DNA from: Caryophanales bacterium UBA6769
GTDB lineage: Bacteria; Bacillota; Bacilli; Bacillales; UBA6769
DNA length: 22,746 bases
Direction: 5' to 3'
Assembly: GCA_002453275.1 (NCBI GenBank)
Contig: DKGN01000023.1
Coordinates: 1-22,746, forward strand
Below are positions 14,645-21,039 of this stretch, in pieces; within the stretch, counting starts at the first letter, position 1, and the number at the start of each line of letters is the position of its first letter. Under the pieces are notes generated by a model. That model made no database searches. It saw nothing but the letters and a program-made list of their open reading frames with translations, and was not told the DNA's origin. A program made the position numbers and the translations under genes.

Positions 14645-14660
14645 CTTTACACTTGTAAAG
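14645..14660. repeat. 16-bp palindrome downstream of ytoQ
   Basis: CTTTACA-CT-TGTAAAG, perfect two-fold symmetry, 13 nt past the ytoQ stop and 14 nt before the terminator stem. The 2-nt centre makes it a poor RNA hairpin, so it reads more like a protein-binding DNA palindrome, although its position between two gene ends is unusual for an operator. Confidence 0.4.
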
Positions 14661-14673
14661 AACTTGGTAAAAT

Positions 14674-14710
14674 AAAAACCAGCTCTCACTAAACTGAGAA
14701 CTGGTTTTTT
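14674..14710. terminator. Shared convergent terminator, ytoQ / DUF84 gene
   Basis: Outer stem AAAAACCAG (14674-14682) / CTGGTTTTT (14701-14709) with an inner TCTCA/TGAGA stem. The plus strand ends in a run of Ts and the minus strand in GGTTTTTATTTT, so it works in both directions. Confidence 0.85.
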
Positions 14711-15216
14711 CATTCATGATTAAAATATTGCCCAAATAAGCTTTTAACGACAAGCTCATACACTTCTTGACGTGTCACTAGCCCGTTCGTCAAGATGCCA
14801 ATTGCTCCTACTGTCTTATCATTATTAGTCATACGCGTATATTTTTCCATCACTTCACTAAGTTCTTTTCCAGCATTTACTTCTTCACGTATGCCATCTG
14901 GTAATTCGACTAGGCCCCCACTTGCAACACACTTCAGACCATTTGAGTCAATGAGCGCTCCCCAATTGCAAACAAATGCAAAGTTTCCTACTTCAGTAAT
15001 CCCGCCTTCAAGACCGATTCCAATGTGACAAGTTGTGACCTTCAACACTTCTTGTGCACGATTGATTGCGCCTTGCATCGTCTCTAAATCTGAGAGAGGT
15101 TGTGAAGATACTGACGATGTTACGCTTTTAGCTACTACTTTGAAATCCATTTCGCGTACAACATGCTGAAGTGCACGTACTTTTGTGGGATTCTTTGAAC
15201 CAATGGCGACAATCAT
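14710..15216 (-). CDS. DUF84 (YjjX-type) inosine/xanthosine triphosphatase
   Basis: A 168-residue protein of the DUF84/YjjX family, which hydrolyses non-canonical purine triphosphates such as ITP and XTP and so keeps them out of DNA and RNA. Motifs are the N-terminal GSKNPTKVRAL (nucleotide phosphate binding), SDLETMQGAINRAQ, GIGLEGGI (metal-site Glu), and the C-terminal KTVGAIGILTNGLVTRQEVYE. Length matches the family (about 170). The ATG lies one base after the ytoP stop (TAA-c-ATG), and no Shine-Dalgarno is visible within the last 25 nt of ytoP, so translation probably depends on ribosomes finishing ytoP. It is cytoplasmic. The substrate is inferred from the family. Confidence 0.87.
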   Translation of the reverse strand: MIVAIGSKNPTKVRALQHVVREMDFKVVAKSVTSSVSSQPLSDLETMQGAINRAQEVLKVTTCHIGIGLEGGITEVGNFAFVCNWGALIDSNGLKCVASGGLVELPDGIREEVNAGKELSEVMEKYTRMTNNDKTVGAIGILTNGLVTRQEVYELVVKSLFGQYFNHE

Positions 15217-15217
15217 G

Positions 15218-16285
15218 TTAACTGTTAAGTCGAATCGTCTCGACAGTCGACTGATTCGTTTCTTTCACTAGTTTGATAAGCAATTCTTTAGCCGCTGCAT
15301 AATCTTCAATATGGACGATTGAGGCAGATGTGTGAATATACCGTGAACAAATACCGATCACCGCAGACGGGACACCTTTTCCTGACAGATGAACACGCCC
15401 TGCATCCGTGCCACCAGGTGAGACAAAATATTGGTAAGGAATCTTATTTGACTCAGCAGTGTCTAAAATGAAATTCCTTAAGCCCCGGTGAGTAATCATC
15501 GAACCGTCATAAATACGAAGCAAGGCACCTTGACCAAGTTTTCCGAATGCTTGTTTATCACCCGACATGTCATTTGCTGGACTGGCATCAAGGGCATAAA
15601 AGATATCTGGTTCAATTAAATTTGCTGCTGTCTGTGCCCCGCGAAGGCCGACTTCCTCTTGAACGGTCGCTCCGGCATATAATTGATTTGGTAATTCAAC
15701 GTCCTGCACTTCTTTCATCAGCTCGATCGCTAACCCACAGCCATAACGGTTATCCCAAGCTTTTGCCAAAATCTTTTTTTCATTGGCCATTGGGGTGAAT
15801 TCACAAACTGGTGTAATCGGTTGTCCGGGACGAATACCAAGGCGTTCGGCATCAGCCTGATCATCTGCACCAATATCAATGAGCATATTTTGGATTTGCA
15901 TCGGTTTTTTTCGTTGTTGCTCACTTAATAAGTGTGGTGGAATAGAAGCGATCACACCTGGTATGACTGAATCTTTTGTTTCAATCTCGACTCGCTGTGA
16001 CAGCAATACTTGACTCCACCAACCACCTAATGTTTGAAAGCGAATCATACCTTCTTTTGTAATGCTTGTTACCATAAAACCGACCTCATCCATATGCCCT
16101 GCAACCATGACACGAGGTCCTTTACCTTTTTTTACACCAAATATACTTCCAAGCCGATCCTGAACAAGTTCATCGGAATATTTCCCAAGTTCTTCTCGCA
16201 TATATTTTCGTACGTTTTGCTCAAAGCCTGACGTTCCACGTAATTCAGTTAACGTCCGAAACATTGCTAACGTCTCTTTATTCAT
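15218..16285 (-). CDS. ytoP: YtoP, M42-family metallo-aminopeptidase
   Basis: A 355-residue cytoplasmic peptidase of family M42 (tetrahedral aminopeptidase/PepA-FrvX type, often mis-annotated as endoglucanase), close to B. subtilis YtoP (about 357). The dimetal ligands are all present: H64 in AGHMDEVG, D178 in KAWDNRYG, E210-E211 in VQEEVGLRG (catalytic base and ligand), D233 in ALDASPA, and H318 in SRYIHTS. The IPPHLL region (115-120) is the tetramerisation PDZ-like domain. ATG start with AGAGGGG 6-8 nt upstream. It is co-transcribed with the DUF84 NTPase gene, which starts 1 nt after its stop, and is divergent from ytzB. Confidence 0.93.
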   Translation of the reverse strand: MNKETLAMFRTLTELRGTSGFEQNVRKYMREELGKYSDELVQDRLGSIFGVKKGKGPRVMVAGHMDEVGFMVTSITKEGMIRFQTLGGWWSQVLLSQRVEIETKDSVIPGVIASIPPHLLSEQQRKKPMQIQNMLIDIGADDQADAERLGIRPGQPITPVCEFTPMANEKKILAKAWDNRYGCGLAIELMKEVQDVELPNQLYAGATVQEEVGLRGAQTAANLIEPDIFYALDASPANDMSGDKQAFGKLGQGALLRIYDGSMITHRGLRNFILDTAESNKIPYQYFVSPGGTDAGRVHLSGKGVPSAVIGICSRYIHTSASIVHIEDYAAAKELLIKLVKETNQSTVETIRLNS

Positions 16286-16363
16286 AACAATCCCCTCTTT
16301 ACGTATAATCTTGTTATTCTTATCTTAACGAAGTTAACGACTAACTTCCAGGTTACGCAAGTG

Positions 16364-16397
16364 TTGTTTCATAATCATCAAGTCCTGTATAATACAG
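16364..16397 (+). promoter_or_regulatory. ytzB promoter with palindrome over the -10
   Basis: TTGTTT (-35, 16364-16369), 18-nt spacer, perfect TATAAT (-10, 16388-16393) preceded by TG. The -10 lies within an inverted repeat CTGTAT-A-ATACAG (16385-16397). The leader to the ytzB ATG is about 75 nt. Confidence 0.6.
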
Positions 16398-16469
16398 ATG
16401 ACTTACGTTTTGAGCGTACATTAACTTTGCAATCTAACGAAGTACGATGAAAAGGAGAGGATCGACTCG

Positions 16470-16772
16470 ATGAAGAACAATAAATTTCTTGTCGGCACTT
16501 TAGTAGGGATTGTTACGGGGGCAGCGATTGCTTATCAATGGAGTAAGCGGGATATTTCACCTGAGCAAGCATTACATAATGTTAAAAAAGAGTTAAAGCA
16601 AAAGTTGGCAATCGAAGGCTCCTGGATTCAAATGATTCCAGAAACAATGGAGACTGACTTATTAAATTATACCGTGTACCGAGGTGGAATCACTTCTAAT
16701 CAAAATAACCGTATTCACCACTACGATTTTGCAGTCGATACAAAAACCGGCGCAATTCTCGAACTAAAATAA
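16470..16772 (+). CDS. ytzB: YtzB, PepSY-domain membrane-anchored protein
   Basis: A 100-residue protein. Residues 6-22 form an uncleaved signal anchor or signal peptide (FLVGTLVGIVTGAAIAYQW) and the rest is a single PepSY domain: the helix SPEQALHNVKKELKQKL, then strands ending in YDFAVDTKTGAILELK, the typical D-x-x-TG-I-L ending. PepSY domains are small extracytoplasmic modules proposed to inhibit or chaperone peptidases or to bind envelope components. ATG start with AAAAGGAGAGG 8-9 nt upstream. The gene is divergent from ytoP, as a neighbour in a cluster known from B. subtilis. Molecular function is unknown. Confidence 0.87.
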   Translation: MKNNKFLVGTLVGIVTGAAIAYQWSKRDISPEQALHNVKKELKQKLAIEGSWIQMIPETMETDLLNYTVYRGGITSNQNNRIHHYDFAVDTKTGAILELK

Positions 16773-16814
16773 GCAGTGCCACCCACTTACAGCATGGGTG
16801 GCACTTGCTTTTAA
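16771..16814. terminator. Shared convergent terminator, ytzB / carboxylesterase
   Basis: Strong stem AGTGCCACCCA (16775-16785) / TGGGTGGCACT (16795-16805), extended by AAGC/GCTT across a one-base bulge and followed by TTTT on the plus strand. The minus strand ends GCTTATTTTAG. The ytzB stop codon lies at its left edge. Confidence 0.9.
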
Positions 16815-16825
16815 AAGACATAAGG

Positions 16826-18316
16826 TTAGTGCGATTCCTTCAAAGCTGTCACGTTATCCCAAAATAAGCGTTCTGCTTTACTTGGATCGTTCTTAATCTT
16901 ACTTTCAATATCGAAAATCATCGTAGAACGTGTCTCAAGATTGTATTCTGGCCAATCTGGCAATATTGATACAGAAGGATTTCCATTTTTCGCAAACGCA
17001 ATCCACGCGAGGTGCATTTGTTCAGCAATTTCGAAACGCTCCGGCGCGTCCCCTGTAAAGCTAGCCACTCTTCGGTTACTAATCGTATTCCATACGAATG
17101 GGAGCTCCAACGCATGACAAGATTTAAGTCCTCCACCGAATGCAGTACTCTTAAAGTCGAATCGATACATCCATACGTTTTCTCCATGCTCGATTCGTTT
17201 CTCACTTAATCGGATCGCTGGATATGTAAAAACATCCCATGTCATCAGTTGCTCATATAATTCTTGTGACAGGCTCTTTCCCTGTAATTGCTCGTTTATT
17301 TTTTCCCAGCGCTTACCGAAAGTTGCTGCAAATCGAGCTTCGATCCCTTTATCATCTAATTGTCGCCATGTCGGATCTAAAAATGTAAATAAACGATATT
17401 CATCTTCTGTTGTTCCGATGAGGAACAACACACCTTTTGCTGCCCCACTGTCTAATGATTGTAACGGGTGAATGGGAACGATTTCTCCATCTAAAACAGG
17501 CCCAAGACTCATAGGTGGAATTTTTTCAGCTGCTTGTAATATTTCATCTGCCTGTAATTCGTGTAGCTTATGAAACTCTTCCTGAGTAATATCTAATTTT
17601 TGTAAAAAGCGCTCCGCTATATTTGTTGCGACTTGAGAAGGTAAAACATTATTCGCTGCTCCGCTTTGGAAAATTGCTTTATGAAATAGTCCTTCTGCTT
17701 CGGGGATAGCAAGTAAGGCCCCTATACTCATCGCACCAGCAGACTCACCAAATACTGTAACATTTTCAGGATCCCCACCAAACGCTTCAATATTATCACG
17801 AACCCATTTTAATGCGGCAACTTGATCAAGTAGCCCACAATTACCTGACCCCTTGTATGTTTCTCCGCCAATTTCATCTAAATGTAAATAACCAAAAATA
17901 CCTAATCGATAGTTGATCGAAACGACAACGACATCCCCTAATTGTGAAAAAGATGCACCATCATACGTTTCACTTGAACCTGAACCATACATGAAAGCGC
18001 CACCATGAATCCATAGCATGACAGGACGACGCTTTCGGTCAGCCCCTGGCGACCAAATATTTAAGTACAGGCAATCTTCACTTGACCCTCCTGGAGAATC
18101 ACCTAAAAACTTCATCATATCACTGTCCGGTTGCATTGCTGTTGGGCCAAATGCTGTAGCCTCACGAACTCCATCCCATTCATCAGGCTGTTGTGGTGGA
18201 CGGAATCGTAAATTTCCAACTGGTGGCTTGGCGTATGGGATACCTTTCCACACAATTAAATTTTCAATTTGTTCCCCTTCCACTTGTCCATACCGTGTAC
18301 TCACAACTGTATTCAC
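16826..18316 (-). CDS. pnbA: Type-B carboxylesterase (PnbA-like)
   Basis: A 496-residue alpha/beta-hydrolase of the carboxylesterase type-B family, similar in length to B. subtilis para-nitrobenzyl esterase (about 489). The catalytic triad is visible: Ser192 in GESAGAMS, Glu306 in GTTEDEYRLF, and His401 in SCHALELPFVW. The oxyanion hole is GGAF in WIHGGAFMYGSG (103-114). The N-terminal blocks GIPYAKPPVGNLRFRPP and EDCLYLNIW are family signatures. No signal peptide, so it is intracellular. It hydrolyses short-chain esters; the natural substrate is unknown. The start is GTG (18314-18316) with AAGGGGG 7 nt upstream. A perfect 10-bp inverted repeat lies 29-56 nt upstream of the start and may control expression. 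Confidence 0.9.
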   Translation of the reverse strand: MNTVVSTRYGQVEGEQIENLIVWKGIPYAKPPVGNLRFRPPQQPDEWDGVREATAFGPTAMQPDSDMMKFLGDSPGGSSEDCLYLNIWSPGADRKRRPVMLWIHGGAFMYGSGSSETYDGASFSQLGDVVVVSINYRLGIFGYLHLDEIGGETYKGSGNCGLLDQVAALKWVRDNIEAFGGDPENVTVFGESAGAMSIGALLAIPEAEGLFHKAIFQSGAANNVLPSQVATNIAERFLQKLDITQEEFHKLHELQADEILQAAEKIPPMSLGPVLDGEIVPIHPLQSLDSGAAKGVLFLIGTTEDEYRLFTFLDPTWRQLDDKGIEARFAATFGKRWEKINEQLQGKSLSQELYEQLMTWDVFTYPAIRLSEKRIEHGENVWMYRFDFKSTAFGGGLKSCHALELPFVWNTISNRRVASFTGDAPERFEIAEQMHLAWIAFAKNGNPSVSILPDWPEYNLETRSTMIFDIESKIKNDPSKAERLFWDNVTALKESH

Positions 18317-18344
18317 GTAAAAACCCCCTTCATCTTTAATTTAC

Positions 18345-18372
18345 ATTATTATCTCACAATTTAGATAATAAT
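18345..18372. repeat. 10-bp inverted repeat upstream of the carboxylesterase gene
   Basis: ATTATTATCT (18345-18354) and AGATAATAAT (18363-18372), perfect, 8-nt centre. It lies between the candidate promoter elements and the ribosome site of the esterase gene, where a repressor site or leader hairpin would be expected. There is no T-tract. Confidence 0.5.
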
Positions 18373-18497
18373 TCCTTTATTTTACTTCAATCTATTAAAT
18401 TGGAAAAAGAGTTTACACACCCTGCTCCTATTAGTGACTCTTTTCAATGTATCATAGGGAAGCTTTGAATGGGCTTTCTAAAAAATTGCTTCTAAAA

Positions 18498-18537
18498 TGA
18501 AAAAAGCCCTCCCGATCGTAAGATCGAAAGGACTTTT
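18498..18537 (-). terminator. Strand-specific terminator of the 179-residue protein gene
   Basis: On the minus strand AAAAGTCCTTTCGATC pairs with GATCGGGAGGGCTTTT around a UUAC loop, 16 pairs including three U.G wobbles, followed by further Ts. Read on the plus strand the same wobble positions become C.A mismatches, so it should fold well only in minus-strand RNA. Confidence 0.8.
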
Positions 18538-18548
18538 CTTATCACTAA

Positions 18549-19088
18549 TTATTGAAATGTTTCGTTTTGTCCATAAAAAAGTCTATTTGCATTCTTAAAT
18601 TTCGTAACTGAATATTGACGTGGCTCCCAAATAAGCACAATTAATAAAACGAATACGATAGGTACTACGATGAGAAGTGTAATAATAAGACCCATTTGTA
18701 GCTTCGCAGCTGTAATGTCTCCTTGGGCTTCTTTAAATGCTCTCACTTCTTCAATTGCCCCAACTTGACCTTCTTGAAGAACTTCTCCGTTTTCAGGGTC
18801 ATAGAAGACGATTTCCTGATGAACACTTGGAAAAATACTGTCTCTCACCGTTGTATATTCTGCTAAAGCCATTTGTACTGTGCCTGTATCCAAATCCGCT
18901 TCCTTCACAGCAATTTCTTGAAAGTTTGCTAGCTTTAATGAGCCAGCTTTTAAATTACTATGTTCTTCTTTCTTCATTGCTGTAATCGCTTTGTGCATTT
19001 CTCCTGGAGCTTCAGCGGCAGATACAACCGAAGCCATACTTGATATGAGTAAAATCATTGATATAATGGCTAGAAATTTCTTTTTCAA
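18549..19088 (-). CDS. Unrecognised protein with signal peptide and C-terminal membrane anchor
   Basis: A 179-residue protein I do not recognise. Residues 1-24 are a clear Sec signal peptide (basic start KKK, hydrophobic core, cleavage likely after VVSAA). Residues about 25-130 form a soluble, charged extracytoplasmic region, probably alpha/beta (HQEIVFYDPENGEVL suggests strands around a D-x-ENGE turn, loosely like PepSY ends). Residues 132-154 form a transmembrane helix, followed by a 25-residue tail (EPRQYSVTKFKNANRLFYGQ) that should be cytoplasmic. Type I membrane topology is therefore likely. The start is TTG (19086-19088), with AAGGAGG 7 nt upstream. It is a single-gene unit with its own promoter carrying TGAAC/GTTCA repeats and its own terminator. 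No function is proposed. Confidence 0.8.
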   Translation of the reverse strand: MKKKFLAIISMILLISSMASVVSAAEAPGEMHKAITAMKKEEHSNLKAGSLKLANFQEIAVKEADLDTGTVQMALAEYTTVRDSIFPSVHQEIVFYDPENGEVLQEGQVGAIEEVRAFKEAQGDITAAKLQMGLIITLLIVVPIVFVLLIVLIWEPRQYSVTKFKNANRLFYGQNETFQ

Positions 19089-19144
19089 CGTTCTTCCTCC
19101 TTATCCATGCGAGTATTAAGTTCTTAAAAGAGCATACTGTGTCT

Positions 19145-19173
19145 ATCATAACATAAATTGAACAGATCGTTCA
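19145..19173 (-). promoter_or_regulatory. Promoter of the 179-residue protein gene
   Basis: TGAACG (-35, 19168-19173), 17-nt spacer, TATGAT (-10, 19145-19150) on the minus strand. The poor -35 (3 of 6 matches) is part of an inverted repeat, as expected for a repressed or regulator-dependent promoter. Confidence 0.5.
19159..19173. promoter_or_regulatory. Operator-like repeat 1, TGAAC-N5-GTTCA
   Basis: TGAACAGATCGTTCA, a 15-bp inverted repeat covering the -35 element and the start of the spacer. Symmetry and size suit a TetR-type or similar dimeric regulator. No such regulator gene is in the window. Confidence 0.5.
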
Positions 19174-19193
19174 GAATATTTTTAGGTAAAAAT

Positions 19194-19219
19194 GTGAACT
19201 TTTTGTTCACCATCGTTCA
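19194..19219. promoter_or_regulatory. Operator-like repeat 2 plus an extra half-site
   Basis: GTGAAC-TTTTT-GTTCAC (19194-19210) repeats the TGAAC-N5-GTTCA pattern of repeat 1, 36 bp away centre to centre. A further GTTCA half-site lies at 19215-19219, exactly 10 bp from the preceding GTTCA, so three half-sites follow one helical turn. Confidence 0.45.
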
Positions 19220-19494
19220 AAGAGCTTCATAGAAATATTAACTTTTAGTCTAAACAAGTGAAAGCATTTGCGAAAATCGTTTCACAACATGTGCCTGGAA
19301 TCCTTTTCTAGCATTCTAGCATCAATGTATTACATGACGAATATTAGCTCGCGAATCGACAGATTGAAATAAACTTATAGATTCACAGCAGTTGCATTAA
19401 CGAGCTTACCATGAGTAGAATGTTTTCAAAGCGTCATCCTCCACCTTTTTGTCGCTTTAGATGAAGAATTCTACTATGAAAGGATGTCAGTAAT
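19220..19494. other. Non-coding region between the 179-residue protein gene and the DUF3891 gene
   Basis: No credible ORF. It holds a GTGAAA...TTTCAC inverted repeat (19259-19286 approximately), a short tandem repeat CTAGCATT/CTAGCATC near 19310-19325, a possible promoter for the DUF3891 gene (TTGCAT 19392-19397, 18 nt, TAGAAT 19416-19421), and nested complementary segments AAAGCG (19428-19433)/CGCTTT (19453-19458) and AGTAGAAT (19414-19421)/ATTCTACT (19468-19475). CATCCT at 19435-19440 is complementary to the AGGATG ribosome site at 19481-19486. Confidence 0.4.
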
Positions 19495-20202
19495 ATGATT
19501 GTAATTGAATATGACGACCGTTATGAATATATTAAGCAACATGACCACGCTCTCCTAGCAGGTGAGATGGCTACGTACGCTAGCAACTCTCCTTTTAAGA
19601 AAACGGATTATCGAACGGTAATGACTGTCGCTTTGCATGATGCGAGTTGGAAAGAGAGTGACGACACATTTACAGGAAAACCTGTTCATTTCGTCGACTA
19701 CCCAATGGACAAAAAATTAAAACTTTATAAAGATGGAATTGATACAATTGAAAAGATTGACGAATATATAGCCTTGTTAACATCGCTCCATTATACTGCT
19801 TTCTTTAATTCAGAAGGACCAAAAGAAACATTGCGATTTCTTAAATTAGAAAAAGAGCGACAACATAAACTTCAAGCACTGTTCCCAAAAGAGGATATAC
19901 AGCTTGCGCTTCAAGAATTGAAAATGTGGGATAATTTCTCCCTTTATGTTTGTTTAAATAAACCAGGCGTAGATAAAAAAGACGAACACCCCTGGTTTAA
20001 AAACGGAATAAAGGCGATATCAGCAAAGGGTGAGTCAATCACCGTAGACTGCCGGTGGGTCGATTCAGGAACAGTCGCGTTTTCTCCTTCCCCATTTAAA
20101 CATGAGTGGACTGCTACTATCCCTGTTTATACTGTTAATAAAAGCGACTTAAATAAACCTCATAGTATGCAGCTAAGAAGCATTACGTTTTCGGAATGTT
20201 AA
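19495..20202 (+). CDS. DUF3891 family protein
   Basis: A 235-residue protein that I match to DUF3891, a family without known activity. Conserved features are QHDHALLAGEMA (H16, D17, H18), TVALHDASW (H48, D49), HFVDYP, LYKDGIDTIEKID, the hydrophobic-histidine block YIALLTSLHYTAFF (H99), MWDNFSLYVCLNKPG and EHPWFKNGI. The spacing of an HD pair and two further His residues within a helical region suggests a metal-dependent HD-like hydrolase fold; this is inference. No signal peptide. ATG start with the weak ribosome site AAAGGATG 8-9 nt upstream; an upstream segment could mask it. Its TAA stop shares four bases (TTAA) with the stop of the convergent gene, leaving no room for a terminator between them. 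Confidence 0.85.
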   Translation: MIVIEYDDRYEYIKQHDHALLAGEMATYASNSPFKKTDYRTVMTVALHDASWKESDDTFTGKPVHFVDYPMDKKLKLYKDGIDTIEKIDEYIALLTSLHYTAFFNSEGPKETLRFLKLEKERQHKLQALFPKEDIQLALQELKMWDNFSLYVCLNKPGVDKKDEHPWFKNGIKAISAKGESITVDCRWVDSGTVAFSPSPFKHEWTATIPVYTVNKSDLNKPHSMQLRSITFSEC

Positions 20203-21005
20203 AATTCTTGTTTTATTTCCTGGGAAATTGTCGAATTTGGGTCAATTTCCCGGTCCCTTCGCTCATAGTATTCTGTTCTCGTTTGCTGTAACAATTCATG
20301 AACAATTCGGATTTGCGCAGATTTTATCGGTGATGGTTCAGCAATCAATTGATTTAACCAGCTTTGAAAAGAACGTTTATCATGACATTGGACACTTGCG
20401 GAACCTTGAAAATAATCAACGTAACCGTCATGAGCAACGATGACTTTTTTCATTGGTAAGCGTCTGTCTTTCAATAATCGTTGGATGACATTTTCCGAGC
20501 GTTGCAAAGAGATTAGTGGGTTCACCACTTTTAACTGCTTATTATTTCTCCATAATTTCCAAAAGCGTTCTCCACTAGCTTGATAAATATCATTCTGCTC
20601 CCCTTTTAAAAAGGAGAGACAGATGATTTGAACTGGCGTCACTAATATCGCTTCCAGTTCGATTGGAGCATTTTCAATTTGAAACACTGGATCGTATAAC
20701 AATAAATAGTTATCAGGAAGCTGTTGTAGAAAAAGCTTTAACAGGAAATCGCTTTCGTAATGAGACGACAACTTTGACTTTTCAAAAGCAGTTGAGCTTG
20801 CCCAACGCAGTTGATAAGAAAACATGTCATCAAAAAAATTACGCTTCACTATTTTTCTCGTATCCTCCGGTGCTTCATCAATCTGTTTTTCTTCTTTAAT
20901 CTTTATCCATCTCTGCTGTTTTAACCGTACAAATTGATTAATATATTTCGTCAAATCTTGTTCATAACGGGAAACATAATCTTGTAATTTCACTAATTGA
21001 GCCAC
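20199..21005 (-). CDS. Divergent NERD-like domain protein
   Basis: A 268-residue cytoplasmic protein, no membrane segment. Residues about 85-180 resemble the nuclease-related domain (NERD): a buried strand LLLYDPVFQI, then IELEAILVTPVQIICLSFLKG (117-135), in place of the usual E-h-D-hhhh-P-GhhhhE-K core, and FWKLWRNNKQLKVVNPLISLQRSENVIQRLL (148-178), the NERD W...NP..Q...H pattern. The expected catalytic Asp appears as Glu119 and the E-x-K as S-F-L-K, so nuclease activity is doubtful. The N-terminal 60 residues are helical and Lys/Gln-rich; the C-terminus is very polar. The start is GTG (21003-21005) with AAGGTGG 6-7 nt upstream. It lies 34 nt after lrgB in the same direction, so they may be co-transcribed, and overlaps the convergent DUF3891 gene by 4 bp. 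Confidence 0.7.
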   Translation of the reverse strand: MAQLVKLQDYVSRYEQDLTKYINQFVRLKQQRWIKIKEEKQIDEAPEDTRKIVKRNFFDDMFSYQLRWASSTAFEKSKLSSHYESDFLLKLFLQQLPDNYLLLYDPVFQIENAPIELEAILVTPVQIICLSFLKGEQNDIYQASGERFWKLWRNNKQLKVVNPLISLQRSENVIQRLLKDRRLPMKKVIVAHDGYVDYFQGSASVQCHDKRSFQSWLNQLIAEPSPIKSAQIRIVHELLQQTRTEYYERRDREIDPNSTISQEIKQEF

Positions 21006-21039
21006 AAAAAGCCACCTTCACTTTTTATTGTAATGTCGC

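Noticed and set aside
19258..19287. GTGAAA...TTTCAC repeat resembling a cre or HrcA-like operator
   Set aside because: The central CG is missing or off-register for cre and the arms are too short and far apart for CIRCE; left as a description of the intergenic region.
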